From Lachnospiraceae bacterium XBB2008 (lineage in GTDB: Bacteria > Bacillota > Clostridia > Lachnospirales > Lachnospiraceae): a stretch of DNA of 64,000 nucleotides. The notes under the pieces are model-generated. The model did no database searches and had not been told where the DNA came from. It worked only from the letters and a program-made list of their open reading frames with translations. Positions 17,016-25,075 of this stretch are shown piece by piece (positions within the stretch are counted from its first letter, which is position 1; the number at the start of each line of letters is the position of its first letter). Location: NCBI GenBank assembly GCA_900102235.1, contig FMVL01000005.1:310001-374000 (forward strand), written 5' to 3'. The position numbers and the translations under genes are program-made.

Positions 17016-18932
17016 TCTGTTTTGGCTTTTTTCCTCGTACATTATCTCATCCGCGCGGCTGATCGCGGAATCGATGCTGGTGTTTTCGCATACCGGTTCC
17101 GTTACTATGCCGATACTGGCCGTTACCTCATAAGGCGCATGCGAAGCGTCGGAAAGGCCTTTTAAGATCCTGCGGAACTCACTTTTGCGGGCAGGGATAT
17201 CCGAAGCATCATAATCACCTATTCCGATGATATAGAATTCATCTCCTCCCGCTCTGACGGAGAACTCTCCGGGCAGAGTGGCCTTCTTTACGGCGCTGCT
17301 CATCAGTGAGATCGCATTGTCTCCCTGCGCGTGACCGTAGGTGTCATTGATGATCTTCAGACCGTTCATGTCGAAAACGGCCACAAAGAGCTTTTCTCCA
17401 ATGTGATCCCCAAACGGCATTTTCTGAAGCTGAAGGTTCATGCCTCGGCGGTTGAACAGACCTGTCATGCTGTCGCGTACGGACATGGTCAGGAGCTGCC
17501 TTCTGGTCCTGGTCATCTCCAGCGCGTTATTGACGAAGCGAAGCCAGGTGCGGTATACAAGCGTCAGTATGCAGGAATCCTCCAATGATCTTCTAATCAC
17601 GGAATATCCGAATGTGATCTGCTCGAAATGAAGAGGGGAGAAATAGAAAATACTGGGTTCCAGTGCTTCATCATTAAGAAGAGGGGTCATATCCGCCGTG
17701 TCGAATACTTCCGCCGTCCGGTTGACATCGGAGTTTAACTCCTGAGTCATGCGTGCGGACAGGGCGATCATCATCCTGTCGGGATATCCGGCCTGATCTG
17801 CGGCAGATTCATCGAGCCAATCCTCCTTTAAGCATAATTGATAATTTCTGAACGGCTTTAAGAGGTAGATCATCTCATCCATCTTTTCGAAGAGCTCTTC
17901 CGGTGATCCCGAAGCAGTAAACTCCTCGAGGCAATAGCTTTCCATCATTCTGCCGAAACCGATCTCGTTCTGTTCATAATCGGAAGAACTGTTATATGCC
18001 ACCAGATAGGCTGCGTGGCGGAATGCATCAAGGGCACGGGTTATATCCGGATTACAGCCGCAGCTCATACCCGGGAAAAACATCTTTTTGACATCGGATT
18101 CATACGGAAGTATCTCCTTACCGGGATCTATGATCTTCCTGATGTAGTCCACCGTCTCTGCCGCAGAGAATGCATCTGCGGCATCATATGCCGAGAGAAC
18201 GACATCATTGCAGCAGCCTTCGTTGGTCGTGTCAAAACCTATGACAATGATGTCTTCCGGGACCGAGATCCCCAGTTTCCTGAGTCTGTATATAAGTCCG
18301 AGAGCCATATGCGTGCTGGTACACAGTACCGCTTCCGGGAGACCGGTCTTGTCGGCGGCGAATTTTCTGGCCAGTGTGTCACCGCTTGAATACCAGAAAT
18401 CTCCGTATACTATGTGATCCGGGCTCACTTTAAGGCCGTGCTTTTCGATCTCATCCAGGCAGATATCCAGACGGTATTCGGCTACTTCGTTGCCCTGAGG
18501 ACCGGTGAGGACACAGATCTTCTTTTTGCCGTGAACTTCGATCGCATGCCGGCACATTTCGCGGAGAGCTTCTTCGTTATTGCTCTTGATCACGGGAATA
18601 TCACCTATGGACATTTCCAGGGAAACGACCGGAAGGTTGGGGTATTCTTTCAGACGTTCCAGCAGGGAAGGGATGATCTTCTGCCCTTCACCGACGACGA
18701 GGTTCACCGCGTCGAGGATAAGTCCGTCGATCCTATCGAAGTTGCACAGCCGGAATATATCCGCTTCGGCTTCCACGTAGGCGGTCCGTTTAAACTCCAG
18801 ATGTGTCAGCGGAGTGAATACGGAAAAATGATAACCGTATTTTCTGCACTGTTCTGCTATTCCCTTTATTATCCGGATCTCGTGCGAAGCTTCGGGCTGG
18901 GCCGTAAAAAGTGCTATATTCTTTCTGCGCAT
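17001..18932 (-). CDS. Diguanylate cyclase with LacI-type substrate-binding-like sensor domain
   Basis: A 643-residue fusion protein. Residues 1-290 resemble the ligand-binding part of LacI/GalR regulators (KNIALFTAQPEASHEIRIIKGI, then ALGLIYRLRKLGISVPEDIIVIGFDTT) but without the DNA-binding HTH. A helical middle of about 180 residues follows, and the C-terminal GGDEF domain has DSMTGLFNRRGM, FDMNGLKIINDTYGH and RAGGDEF near residue 562. The position of the inhibitory RxxD site holds LPGE, so product inhibition there is unlikely. No signal peptide or membrane helix is seen, so ligand sensing is probably cytoplasmic and output is c-di-GMP. RBS AAAGGAG lies before ATG 18932. Confidence 0.87.
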   Translation of the reverse strand: MRRKNIALFTAQPEASHEIRIIKGIAEQCRKYGYHFSVFTPLTHLEFKRTAYVEAEADIFRLCNFDRIDGLILDAVNLVVGEGQKIIPSLLERLKEYPNLPVVSLEMSIGDIPVIKSNNEEALREMCRHAIEVHGKKKICVLTGPQGNEVAEYRLDICLDEIEKHGLKVSPDHIVYGDFWYSSGDTLARKFAADKTGLPEAVLCTSTHMALGLIYRLRKLGISVPEDIIVIGFDTTNEGCCNDVVLSAYDAADAFSAAETVDYIRKIIDPGKEILPYESDVKKMFFPGMSCGCNPDITRALDAFRHAAYLVAYNSSSDYEQNEIGFGRMMESYCLEEFTASGSPEELFEKMDEMIYLLKPFRNYQLCLKEDWLDESAADQAGYPDRMMIALSARMTQELNSDVNRTAEVFDTADMTPLLNDEALEPSIFYFSPLHFEQITFGYSVIRRSLEDSCILTLVYRTWLRFVNNALEMTRTRRQLLTMSVRDSMTGLFNRRGMNLQLQKMPFGDHIGEKLFVAVFDMNGLKIINDTYGHAQGDNAISLMSSAVKKATLPGEFSVRAGGDEFYIIGIGDYDASDIPARKSEFRRILKGLSDASHAPYEVTASIGIVTEPVCENTSIDSAISRADEIMYEEKSQNRSFHR

Positions 18933-18979
18933 TTCTACGCTCCTTTCGTTGATTTCATAATAATAAATGTCATGATAAG

Positions 18980-19008
18980 TCTCAAGTGCTATTCCGGTGT
19001 GCTATACT
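18980..19008 (+). promoter_or_regulatory. Probable promoter of the XRE regulator
   Basis: TATACT at 19003-19008 with an upstream TGC (extended -10). The -35 region 17 bases upstream (TCTCAA) is poor. Confidence 0.45.
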
Positions 19009-19012
19009 TAAT

Positions 19013-19042
19013 CCGTGAAAAACGGTATCAGCTCATTCACGG
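19013..19042 (+). promoter_or_regulatory. Leader inverted repeat touching the RBS of the XRE gene
   Basis: Perfect 7-bp inverted repeat CCGTGAA (19013-19019) and TTCACGG (19036-19042), starting 5 bases after the -10 box. The right arm uses the first two G residues of the ribosome-binding site GGAGGAGG (19041-19048). It could be a DNA operator for the encoded regulator or a leader hairpin affecting translation. Confidence 0.5.
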
Positions 19043-19055
19043 AGGAGGTATATCT

Positions 19056-19571
19056 ATGGCAGCAAAAAACAGAGGGCAGTTGATAAAGGAAGCCAGGACG
19101 GCAGCAGGCATGACTCAGGAGCAGCTTGCACGGAAGGTTAAGGGCTTAAGCGCTTCGGATATCAGCAAGGCGGAAAGAAACGAGATCGCTCTGACCAACG
19201 AGCAGGTCAAGGCGATCGCAAAAGCAACGGGAGTTACCCAGAAATCACTCCTGGAGGCGCCGGTTCCGAAGAAGGCTTCATCCGGCAAGACATCTTCATC
19301 GGGCAAAACATCATCTTCCGGCAAGACATCTTCATCGGGCAAGACATCGTCGTCAGGCAAGACCTCGGGTTCGTCCGCTAACACCATGAAGGTCAGCGCC
19401 GATGAGAAGAAGCTCATACAGGCGTACAGGGCCGCTGACGCCGAGACCAAAAAAGCGGCAATGGCGCTCCTCAAAAAAAGCAAAAACGATGAGATCGGAG
19501 GCATCCTGGGTTCGCTTATAAACAACCCCGATATAAAGGATGCGCTCTCCGGGCTTCAGTCTTTATTCTGA
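19056..19571 (+). CDS. XRE family HTH regulator with Ser-Gly-Lys-Thr repeats
   Basis: A 171-residue protein. A longer open frame runs back to 18414 but would read antisense through the cyclase gene; ATG 19056 with GGAGGAGG at 19041-19048 is the real start. Residues 5-65 form a Cro/CI-type helix-turn-helix (GQLIKEARTAAGMTQEQLARKV, then ALTNEQVKAIAKATG). A linker made of five near-perfect SSSGKT hexapeptides (about residues 75-104) follows, then a C-terminal helical domain SADEKKLIQAYRAADAETKKAA. The linker is basic and flexible. The target is unknown; autoregulation is possible given the inverted repeat in the leader. Confidence 0.82.
   Translation: MAAKNRGQLIKEARTAAGMTQEQLARKVKGLSASDISKAERNEIALTNEQVKAIAKATGVTQKSLLEAPVPKKASSGKTSSSGKTSSSGKTSSSGKTSSSGKTSGSSANTMKVSADEKKLIQAYRAADAETKKAAMALLKKSKNDEIGGILGSLINNPDIKDALSGLQSLF
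19278..19367 (+). repeat. Five tandem 18-bp coding repeats
   Basis: In-frame repeat with consensus TCWTCVGGCAARACATCD (one unit of 18 bp) encoding the SSSGKT linker of the XRE protein. Copies differ mostly at silent positions. Confidence 0.85.
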
Positions 19572-19592
19572 CGCAAAAAGCCACTTTAACTC

Positions 19593-19621
19593 TATACATG
19601 AGCCTTTAGAAAAGGTATAAT
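19593..19621 (+). promoter_or_regulatory. Probable promoter of the NifU-like/GGGtGRT pair
   Basis: TATAAT at 19616-19621 and TATACA at 19593-19598 with a 17-base spacer. The -35 match is weak, while the genes' codon use suggests high expression, so the assignment is tentative. Confidence 0.45.
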
Positions 19622-19659
19622 CCAACTATGTGTAAAAACTTATTAAGGAGGTCGTTTAC

Positions 19660-20352
19660 ATGATTTATTCTACAGAAGTAAAAGCAATGTGTCCGGTACA
19701 TCAGGGCGTGCATCATGGCGCTGCTCCGATTCCGGAAGAAGCAAAATGGGTTAAAGCAAAAGAAGTAAAAGATATCTCCGGCTATACCCACGGTATCGGC
19801 TGGTGTGCTCCTCAGCAGGGTGCCTGCAAACTGTCACTCAACGTAAAGGATGGTATCATTCAGGAAGCACTCGTTGAGACTATCGGATGCTCCGGCATGA
19901 CCCACTCCGCAGCCATGGCTTCAGAGATCCTTCCCGGACTTACGGTTATGGAAGCTCTCAATACAGACCTTGTATGTGATGCCATCAACACCGCCATGAG
20001 AGAGCTCTTCCTTCAGATCGTTTACGGTCGTACCCAGAGTGCATTCTCGGAGGACGGACTTCAGATCGGTGCAGGTCTTGAGGACCTCGGTAAGGGCGCA
20101 CGTTCAATGGTAGGTACCACCTACGGAACACTTGAGAAGGGCCCCAGATACCTCGAGCTTACCGATGGTTACATCACTCAGCTCGCACTTGATGAGAACG
20201 ATGAGATCATCGGATACAAGTACATCAACTTCGGTAAGATGATGGACTTCATCAAGGCCGGCGATGACGCTGCAACTGCAGTTGAGAAGGCTTCAGGCCA
20301 GTACGGACGTGTAGCGGATGCTGTTAGATGTATTGACCCTCGTAAAGAGTGA
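19660..20352 (+). CDS. NifU-like iron-sulfur scaffold-type protein
   Basis: A 230-residue protein related to the NifU/IscU N-terminal scaffold fold. Cysteines are placed as in the family or close to it: GIGWCAPQQGACKLS, ETIGCSGMTHSAAMASEIL, NTDLVCDAIN; further ones occur at CPVH and VRCIDP. It is followed 18 bases later by a GGGtGRT protein; the two occur side by side in many Clostridia. The role is not established; cluster assembly is the usual annotation. AAGGAGG precedes ATG 19660. Codon use is strongly biased to a small set (GGT, ATC, AAG, GCA, CGT), as in the OppA gene here, implying abundant protein. Confidence 0.85.
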   Translation: MIYSTEVKAMCPVHQGVHHGAAPIPEEAKWVKAKEVKDISGYTHGIGWCAPQQGACKLSLNVKDGIIQEALVETIGCSGMTHSAAMASEILPGLTVMEALNTDLVCDAINTAMRELFLQIVYGRTQSAFSEDGLQIGAGLEDLGKGARSMVGTTYGTLEKGPRYLELTDGYITQLALDENDEIIGYKYINFGKMMDFIKAGDDAATAVEKASGQYGRVADAVRCIDPRKE

Positions 20353-20370
20353 TTAAGGGAGGATTAGAAA

Positions 20371-21390
20371 ATGGCAAAATTTGAATCATACGAAAGAAGA
20401 GAGCCCCAGATCCTTGCCAAACTCGCTGAGTACGGTATCGGGTCAATCGATGAGGCTGAGAAGATAACCAAGGATGCAGGTCTTGATATTTATCATCTGA
20501 TCGAGGGCATTCAGCCCATCTGCTTTGAAAACGCAAAGTGGGCATACACCGTTGGTGCGGCTATCGCCATCAAGAAGGGATGCCGTAAAGCTGCAGATGC
20601 TGCAGCTGCTATCGGAGAAGGTCTTCAGGCATTCTGTATTCCCGGATCCGTTGCAGATACCCGTAAGGTTGGTCTTGGACACGGTAACTTAGGCAAGATG
20701 CTCCTTGAGGAGGAGACCGAGTGCTTCGCATTCCTGGCAGGCCACGAGTCATTCGCAGCAGCTGAAGGTGCTATCGGTATCGCAGAGAAGGCTAACAAGG
20801 TTCGTCAGAAACCTCTCCGCGTTATCCTTAACGGACTCGGCAAAGATGCAGCACAGATCATTTCACGTATCAACGGATTCACCTTCGTTGAGACTGAGTA
20901 CGATCCTTATACCAACACGGTTAAGGAAGTTTCCAGAAAGTGCTATTCCAAGGATCCCGAGTCACCCAGAGCAAAGGTTAACTGCTATGGTGCAAACGAT
21001 GTTTGCGAGGGTGTTGCCATCATGTGGAAAGAGAACGTTGATGTATCCATCACCGGTAACTCCACCAACCCCACCAGATTCCAGCATCCCGTTGCAGGTA
21101 CCTACAAGAAGGAACGCCTCGAGGCAGGCAAGAAATACTTCTCGGTTGCATCCGGCGGCGGTACGGGACGTACGCTTCATCCCGATAACATGGCAGCAGG
21201 TCCTGCTTCCTACGGTATGACAGATACCATGGGTCGTATGCACTCAGATGCTCAGTTCGCAGGTTCTTCTTCAGTTCCCGCGCATGTTGAGATGATGGGT
21301 CTTATCGGTGCAGGTAACAACCCGATGGTCGGCATGACCGTTTCCACCGCAGTTTCCATCGAAGAAGCAGCTAAGGCCGGCAAGTTCTGA
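20371..21390 (+). CDS. GGGtGRT family protein
   Basis: A 339-residue member of a conserved family of unknown function named for the motif seen here as SVASGGGTGRTLHPDNMAAGPASYG. Other conserved-looking parts are LIEGIQPICFENAKWAYTVGAA, the repeated small-residue segment LGHGNLGKMLLEEETECFAFLAGHESFAAAEGAIG, and VNCYGANDVCEGVAIMW. Several cysteines could bind a metal or iron-sulfur cluster delivered by the NifU-like partner encoded just upstream; this is inference from gene pairing. No signal peptide or membrane segment. Heavy codon bias indicates high expression. A strong terminator follows at 21421. Confidence 0.88.
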   Translation: MAKFESYERREPQILAKLAEYGIGSIDEAEKITKDAGLDIYHLIEGIQPICFENAKWAYTVGAAIAIKKGCRKAADAAAAIGEGLQAFCIPGSVADTRKVGLGHGNLGKMLLEEETECFAFLAGHESFAAAEGAIGIAEKANKVRQKPLRVILNGLGKDAAQIISRINGFTFVETEYDPYTNTVKEVSRKCYSKDPESPRAKVNCYGANDVCEGVAIMWKENVDVSITGNSTNPTRFQHPVAGTYKKERLEAGKKYFSVASGGGTGRTLHPDNMAAGPASYGMTDTMGRMHSDAQFAGSSSVPAHVEMMGLIGAGNNPMVGMTVSTAVSIEEAAKAGKF

Positions 21391-21420
21391 TCCGATTTAA
21401 TAAGTTTCATAAAATGAACA

Positions 21421-21455
21421 GATCCCGACGGATTTCTCCGCCGGGATCTTTTTTT
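21421..21455 (+). terminator. Rho-independent terminator after the GGGtGRT gene
   Basis: GATCCCG (21421-21427) pairs with CGGGATC (21442-21448), with an inner CGGA/TCCG stem, followed by seven T residues. Confidence 0.92.
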
Positions 21456-21484
21456 GCGTCATTATCGTTAAGAAGAGCATCTGC

Positions 21485-22036
21485 TCAGATCAGCCTTTGA
21501 AGTTTGCAGTTGGGTATCCCTTCCTTCCAGAAGTCGGCTCTGTCACGGTTTTTGATCCTGCACACGATGCTCGAATTCATTGCGCCGTGGCCGACGATCA
21601 GGACATCTTTGCCTTCATCCAGCAGAGGATATACCTTTTCTTCCAAAAACTCTCCGGTCCTGTGAAAAAGATCATCGAGGCTCTCTGCGCCGCCCGGAGG
21701 GTCAGTGTAGCCTGCGGGATCGAAAAAGAACTTATTGATCGGACAATCCGGTATATCGAAACTGTTCTCGATCCCTTCATATGATCCGAAAGACATCTCC
21801 TTTATGCGGTCGTCGAAATATACCGGGATATCGCGGCCTTCGAGCAGAATGCCGGCCGTTTCTCTGGCGCGGATCAGGGGTGAGCAGAAGCATACGTCAA
21901 AATGGACATCCATGTACTCTTCATGCGCCTCGCGGGCCATGGCTCTGCCTTCGTCATTCAGAGGCACATCAGTCTGTCCCTGCAGTTTATGTTTTGTATT
22001 CCAGTCTGTAAGTCCGTGTCGTATGATATAAAGCAT
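21485..22036 (-). CDS. Histidine phosphatase family protein
   Basis: A 183-residue phosphoglycerate-mutase-like phosphatase. The catalytic RHG motif is at IIRHGLTDWN (residues 4-13), the second Arg lies in FCSPLIRARETAGILL, the acid Glu in DDRIKEMSFGSYEG, and the second catalytic His in LIVGHGAMNSSIVC. The substrate cannot be told from sequence; relatives act on sugar phosphates, alpha-ribazole phosphate or phosphoglycerate. It lies 2 bases after the MATE gene stop on the same strand and is probably co-transcribed with it. Confidence 0.9.
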   Translation of the reverse strand: MLYIIRHGLTDWNTKHKLQGQTDVPLNDEGRAMAREAHEEYMDVHFDVCFCSPLIRARETAGILLEGRDIPVYFDDRIKEMSFGSYEGIENSFDIPDCPINKFFFDPAGYTDPPGGAESLDDLFHRTGEFLEEKVYPLLDEGKDVLIVGHGAMNSSIVCRIKNRDRADFWKEGIPNCKLQRLI

Positions 22037-22038
22037 TT

Positions 22039-23442
22039 TTATGAATTCCCGTTGTCAGGCGGATTTAGTACTGTATCTTCGGGGAACAGTTTTTTTCTGA
22101 AGGAGAGATATCTGAGCCATGCGGTGAAGCCGCTCAGGATCCATACGACTCCGACGGACCACCATATTCCCCATACTCCTATGGCAGGTATGGCTGTCAG
22201 CATGAAGGGAACGGTGAATCTGCCGATCACTTCGACGATGCCGTTAAGCAGCGCAAAGAATGCGTCGCCGAGACCGTTTAACACGCCCCTTACCATATAT
22301 ATAAGACCAAGCGCACCGTAGAAGAGACTTGTGATCCGTACGGCAAGACCGCCCATTTCTATTACGGCAGCATCCTCGACGAACAGTCTTACAAAGGTCT
22401 TGCCATACAGCTGCATCACAATGAGCATGGTCAGAGAAAACACGGCCATCATGATCATGGCTTTGCGGTAACCGTCGACAATCCTGCGGTTCTGTCTTGC
22501 GCCGTAATTCTGTCCGGTATAGGTGGACAGGGTGGCACCAAGTGTCTGATAAGGCTGATGGATGATCTGCTCGATCCTGCTGGTCGCGGTAAACGCTGCT
22601 ACAGCGACGGCGCCGTATGCGTTGACTACACGCTGGAGAGCCATGCAGGATATGGCGATCATGGAAAACTGCAATGATATGGGTACTCCCAGGTGTATGA
22701 TCGATTGCATGAGATCCCGATCGATCTTAAAATCTTCGGATCTCAGTTTGAAATACGGATTACTGCGGACAGCATAGATGATGCATCCAATTCCCGACAG
22801 GAACTGGGATATCGCGGTTGCGATACCGGCTCCGCGCACGCTCATTTTCAGATAATACACGAAAAGGAAATCCAGTCCTACATTAAGAATGCATGAAAAA
22901 ACAAGGAAGTACAGCGGGGTCTTGGAATCTCCCAGAGCCCGCAGCATCGAAGAAATGAAGTTATATATGGAAACAAAAACAATGCCTACGCACATGATCC
23001 GGATGTAGGCCAGAGAATCGGGCATTATGTCGGCGGGAGTTTTCAGGAGATTGAGTATCGGTCTGGCCAGGCTGTAAGCGATCGCTCCGACTACAGCCGG
23101 AAAAATGAGCATGATGTATCCGGTATTTGTGATGCACTTTTTGACCATTGCATCGTCTTTTTTACCGAAATGCTGGGAAGTGATGATACCGCCGCCGGTC
23201 CCTACACCGTTGCAGAGCGCAAAGAACAGAAAGGTCACCGAGGCTGATGCCCCTATGGCCGCAAGCGCATTGGCACCTACAAGACGTCCCACTATCACTG
23301 AATCGGCCAGATTGTACAACTGTTGGAAGATATTACCGATAAGCATTGGGATCGAAAAACGGATCAACAGGCTCACAGCCTTTCCCTCCGTCATATCGAG
23401 GATATTCGAAGTATGCTTTTCGTGTTTGTTCATAAATGCCAT
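22039..23442 (-). CDS. MATE family efflux transporter
   Basis: A 467-residue, 12-helix membrane protein with the MATE signatures in both halves: IPMLIGNIFQQLYNLADSVIVGRLVGANALAAIG and VPISLQFSMIAISCMALQRVVNAYG. It exports cationic drugs or metabolites in exchange for Na+ or H+; the actual substrate is unknown. The start could also be ATG 23433 (MNKHEKHTS); neither has a strong Shine-Dalgarno sequence. It is divergent from the NhaC antiporter gene, with about 100 bases between. Confidence 0.92.
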   Translation of the reverse strand: MAFMNKHEKHTSNILDMTEGKAVSLLIRFSIPMLIGNIFQQLYNLADSVIVGRLVGANALAAIGASASVTFLFFALCNGVGTGGGIITSQHFGKKDDAMVKKCITNTGYIMLIFPAVVGAIAYSLARPILNLLKTPADIMPDSLAYIRIMCVGIVFVSIYNFISSMLRALGDSKTPLYFLVFSCILNVGLDFLFVYYLKMSVRGAGIATAISQFLSGIGCIIYAVRSNPYFKLRSEDFKIDRDLMQSIIHLGVPISLQFSMIAISCMALQRVVNAYGAVAVAAFTATSRIEQIIHQPYQTLGATLSTYTGQNYGARQNRRIVDGYRKAMIMMAVFSLTMLIVMQLYGKTFVRLFVEDAAVIEMGGLAVRITSLFYGALGLIYMVRGVLNGLGDAFFALLNGIVEVIGRFTVPFMLTAIPAIGVWGIWWSVGVVWILSGFTAWLRYLSFRKKLFPEDTVLNPPDNGNS

Positions 23443-23545
23443 TTTACCACAATTGTTACATATTGTTTCCGGTTACTTGTGAATATCAAAAGAATGTGAT
23501 AAAGATATAAGAGTATCCAATGTCTGATTTATAAAGGAGATCATT

Positions 23546-25075
23546 ATGTTTGCGGATTCATTTTGGTCACTGCTCCCCGCGATCATCGCGATAGCACTGG
23601 CACTGATCACCAAGGAAGTCTATTCTTCTCTTTTCATCGGTATCCTGTGCGGAGGTCTGTTATATTCGGGCTTCAGTTTCACCGGTACCATGGAGCATGT
23701 ATTTGTTGACGGTATGATCGGTCAGCTCTCCGACGGATGGAATGTAGGTATCCTGATATTCCTCGTAGTACTCGGAAGCATGGTCATGCTGATGAATCGT
23801 GCCGGCGGTTCGGCTGCATTCGGTCGCTGGGCCGTGGCGCATGTCAAGACGAAAGTAGGAGCACAGGTTGCCACGATCATCCTGGGTGTACTGATCTTCA
23901 TCGATGACTATTTCAACTGCCTTACGGTAGGCTCGGTCATGAGGCCGCTCACCGACAAGCACGGGATCTCCCGTGAAAAGCTGGCATATCTGATCGATGC
24001 TACGGCAGCTCCCGTTTGTATCATCGCTCCCATATCCTCATGGGCCGCAGCCGTTACGGGCTTCGTTGACGGAGCAAACGGACTCACGCTTTTCGTAAGG
24101 GCCATCCCCTACAACTTCTATGCTTTTCTTACCATCGCCATGATGTTCACTCTTACATACGGTAAGTTTGACTTCGGTGCAATGAAGAAAGCGGAACTCA
24201 GTAACTATAAGACCGAGGAAGAAGAAGACAAGGTCGCTTCGGCCATGACCGGAGCCGAGGACCAGCCTCATCCTCCCGTATCCTCCAAGGGAAAAGTGAT
24301 GCATCTCGTGCTTCCCATCGCCGTACTCATCATCTGCTGCATCATCGGAATGATCTATACAGGCGGATTCTTTGAGGGAGAGACCTTTATCGATGCTTTC
24401 TCTAATTCGGACGCTTCGGTAGGACTTGTTTACGGTTCGGTCGCTGCACTGATCATCACGATCATCTTCTATCTTGCAACAAGAGTATTAAGCTTCAGCG
24501 AGTGCATGAATGCTATCCCCGAGGGATTCAAGAGCATGGTACCCGCCATCATGATCCTTACCTTTGCATGGACACTTAAAGCCATGACCGATTCACTCGG
24601 AGCTGCCGAATATGTCGCAGGTCTTGTGGAACAGATCGCGGATAACCGTGCGATCATGAGTTTCCTTCCCGCATTCGTATTCCTTGTGGGTACGTTCCTT
24701 GCTTTTGCGACCGGAACTTCATGGGGTACATTCGGAATCCTGATCCCGATCGTTGTCAACGTATTCGGTTCGGATCTGAACAACGAGCTGATGATAATCG
24801 CTATCTCCGCATGTATGGCAGGTGCCGTTTGCGGCGATCACTGCTCACCGATCTCGGATACTACGATCATGGCAAGTGCCGGTGCACAGTGTAATCACAT
24901 AAGGCACGTATCGACTCAGATACCTTATGCATTTACCGTGGCAGCCGTATCATTCGTGGCATATATCATCGCGGGATTTGCACGTACATGGTTTGTATGC
25001 CTTCCTCTGGGCCTGATCCTGATGGTCGGCACACTGCTCGTTATCAGGAAAATGAGCACAAAAGCAGATGTCTGA
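23546..25075 (+). CDS. Na+/H+ antiporter, NhaC family
   Basis: A 509-residue membrane protein with about 12 hydrophobic segments. Family features are LLPAIIAIALALITKEVYSSLFIGIL near the N-terminus, FIDDYFNCLTVGSVMRPLTDK with membrane acidic residues, APISSWAAAVTGF, and CGDHCSPISDTTIMASAGAQCNHI near the C-terminus. Members exchange Na+ for H+ or transport organic anions, so cation homeostasis is the most likely role. AAAGGAG precedes ATG 23546. The next gene overlaps its end by 8 bases. Confidence 0.9.
   Translation: MFADSFWSLLPAIIAIALALITKEVYSSLFIGILCGGLLYSGFSFTGTMEHVFVDGMIGQLSDGWNVGILIFLVVLGSMVMLMNRAGGSAAFGRWAVAHVKTKVGAQVATIILGVLIFIDDYFNCLTVGSVMRPLTDKHGISREKLAYLIDATAAPVCIIAPISSWAAAVTGFVDGANGLTLFVRAIPYNFYAFLTIAMMFTLTYGKFDFGAMKKAELSNYKTEEEEDKVASAMTGAEDQPHPPVSSKGKVMHLVLPIAVLIICCIIGMIYTGGFFEGETFIDAFSNSDASVGLVYGSVAALIITIIFYLATRVLSFSECMNAIPEGFKSMVPAIMILTFAWTLKAMTDSLGAAEYVAGLVEQIADNRAIMSFLPAFVFLVGTFLAFATGTSWGTFGILIPIVVNVFGSDLNNELMIIAISACMAGAVCGDHCSPISDTTIMASAGAQCNHIRHVSTQIPYAFTVAAVSFVAYIIAGFARTWFVCLPLGLILMVGTLLVIRKMSTKADV

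Noticed and set aside
18414-19055. 214-codon upstream extension of the XRE gene
   Set aside because: It would run antisense through the diguanylate cyclase; ATG 19056 has a strong ribosome-binding site.
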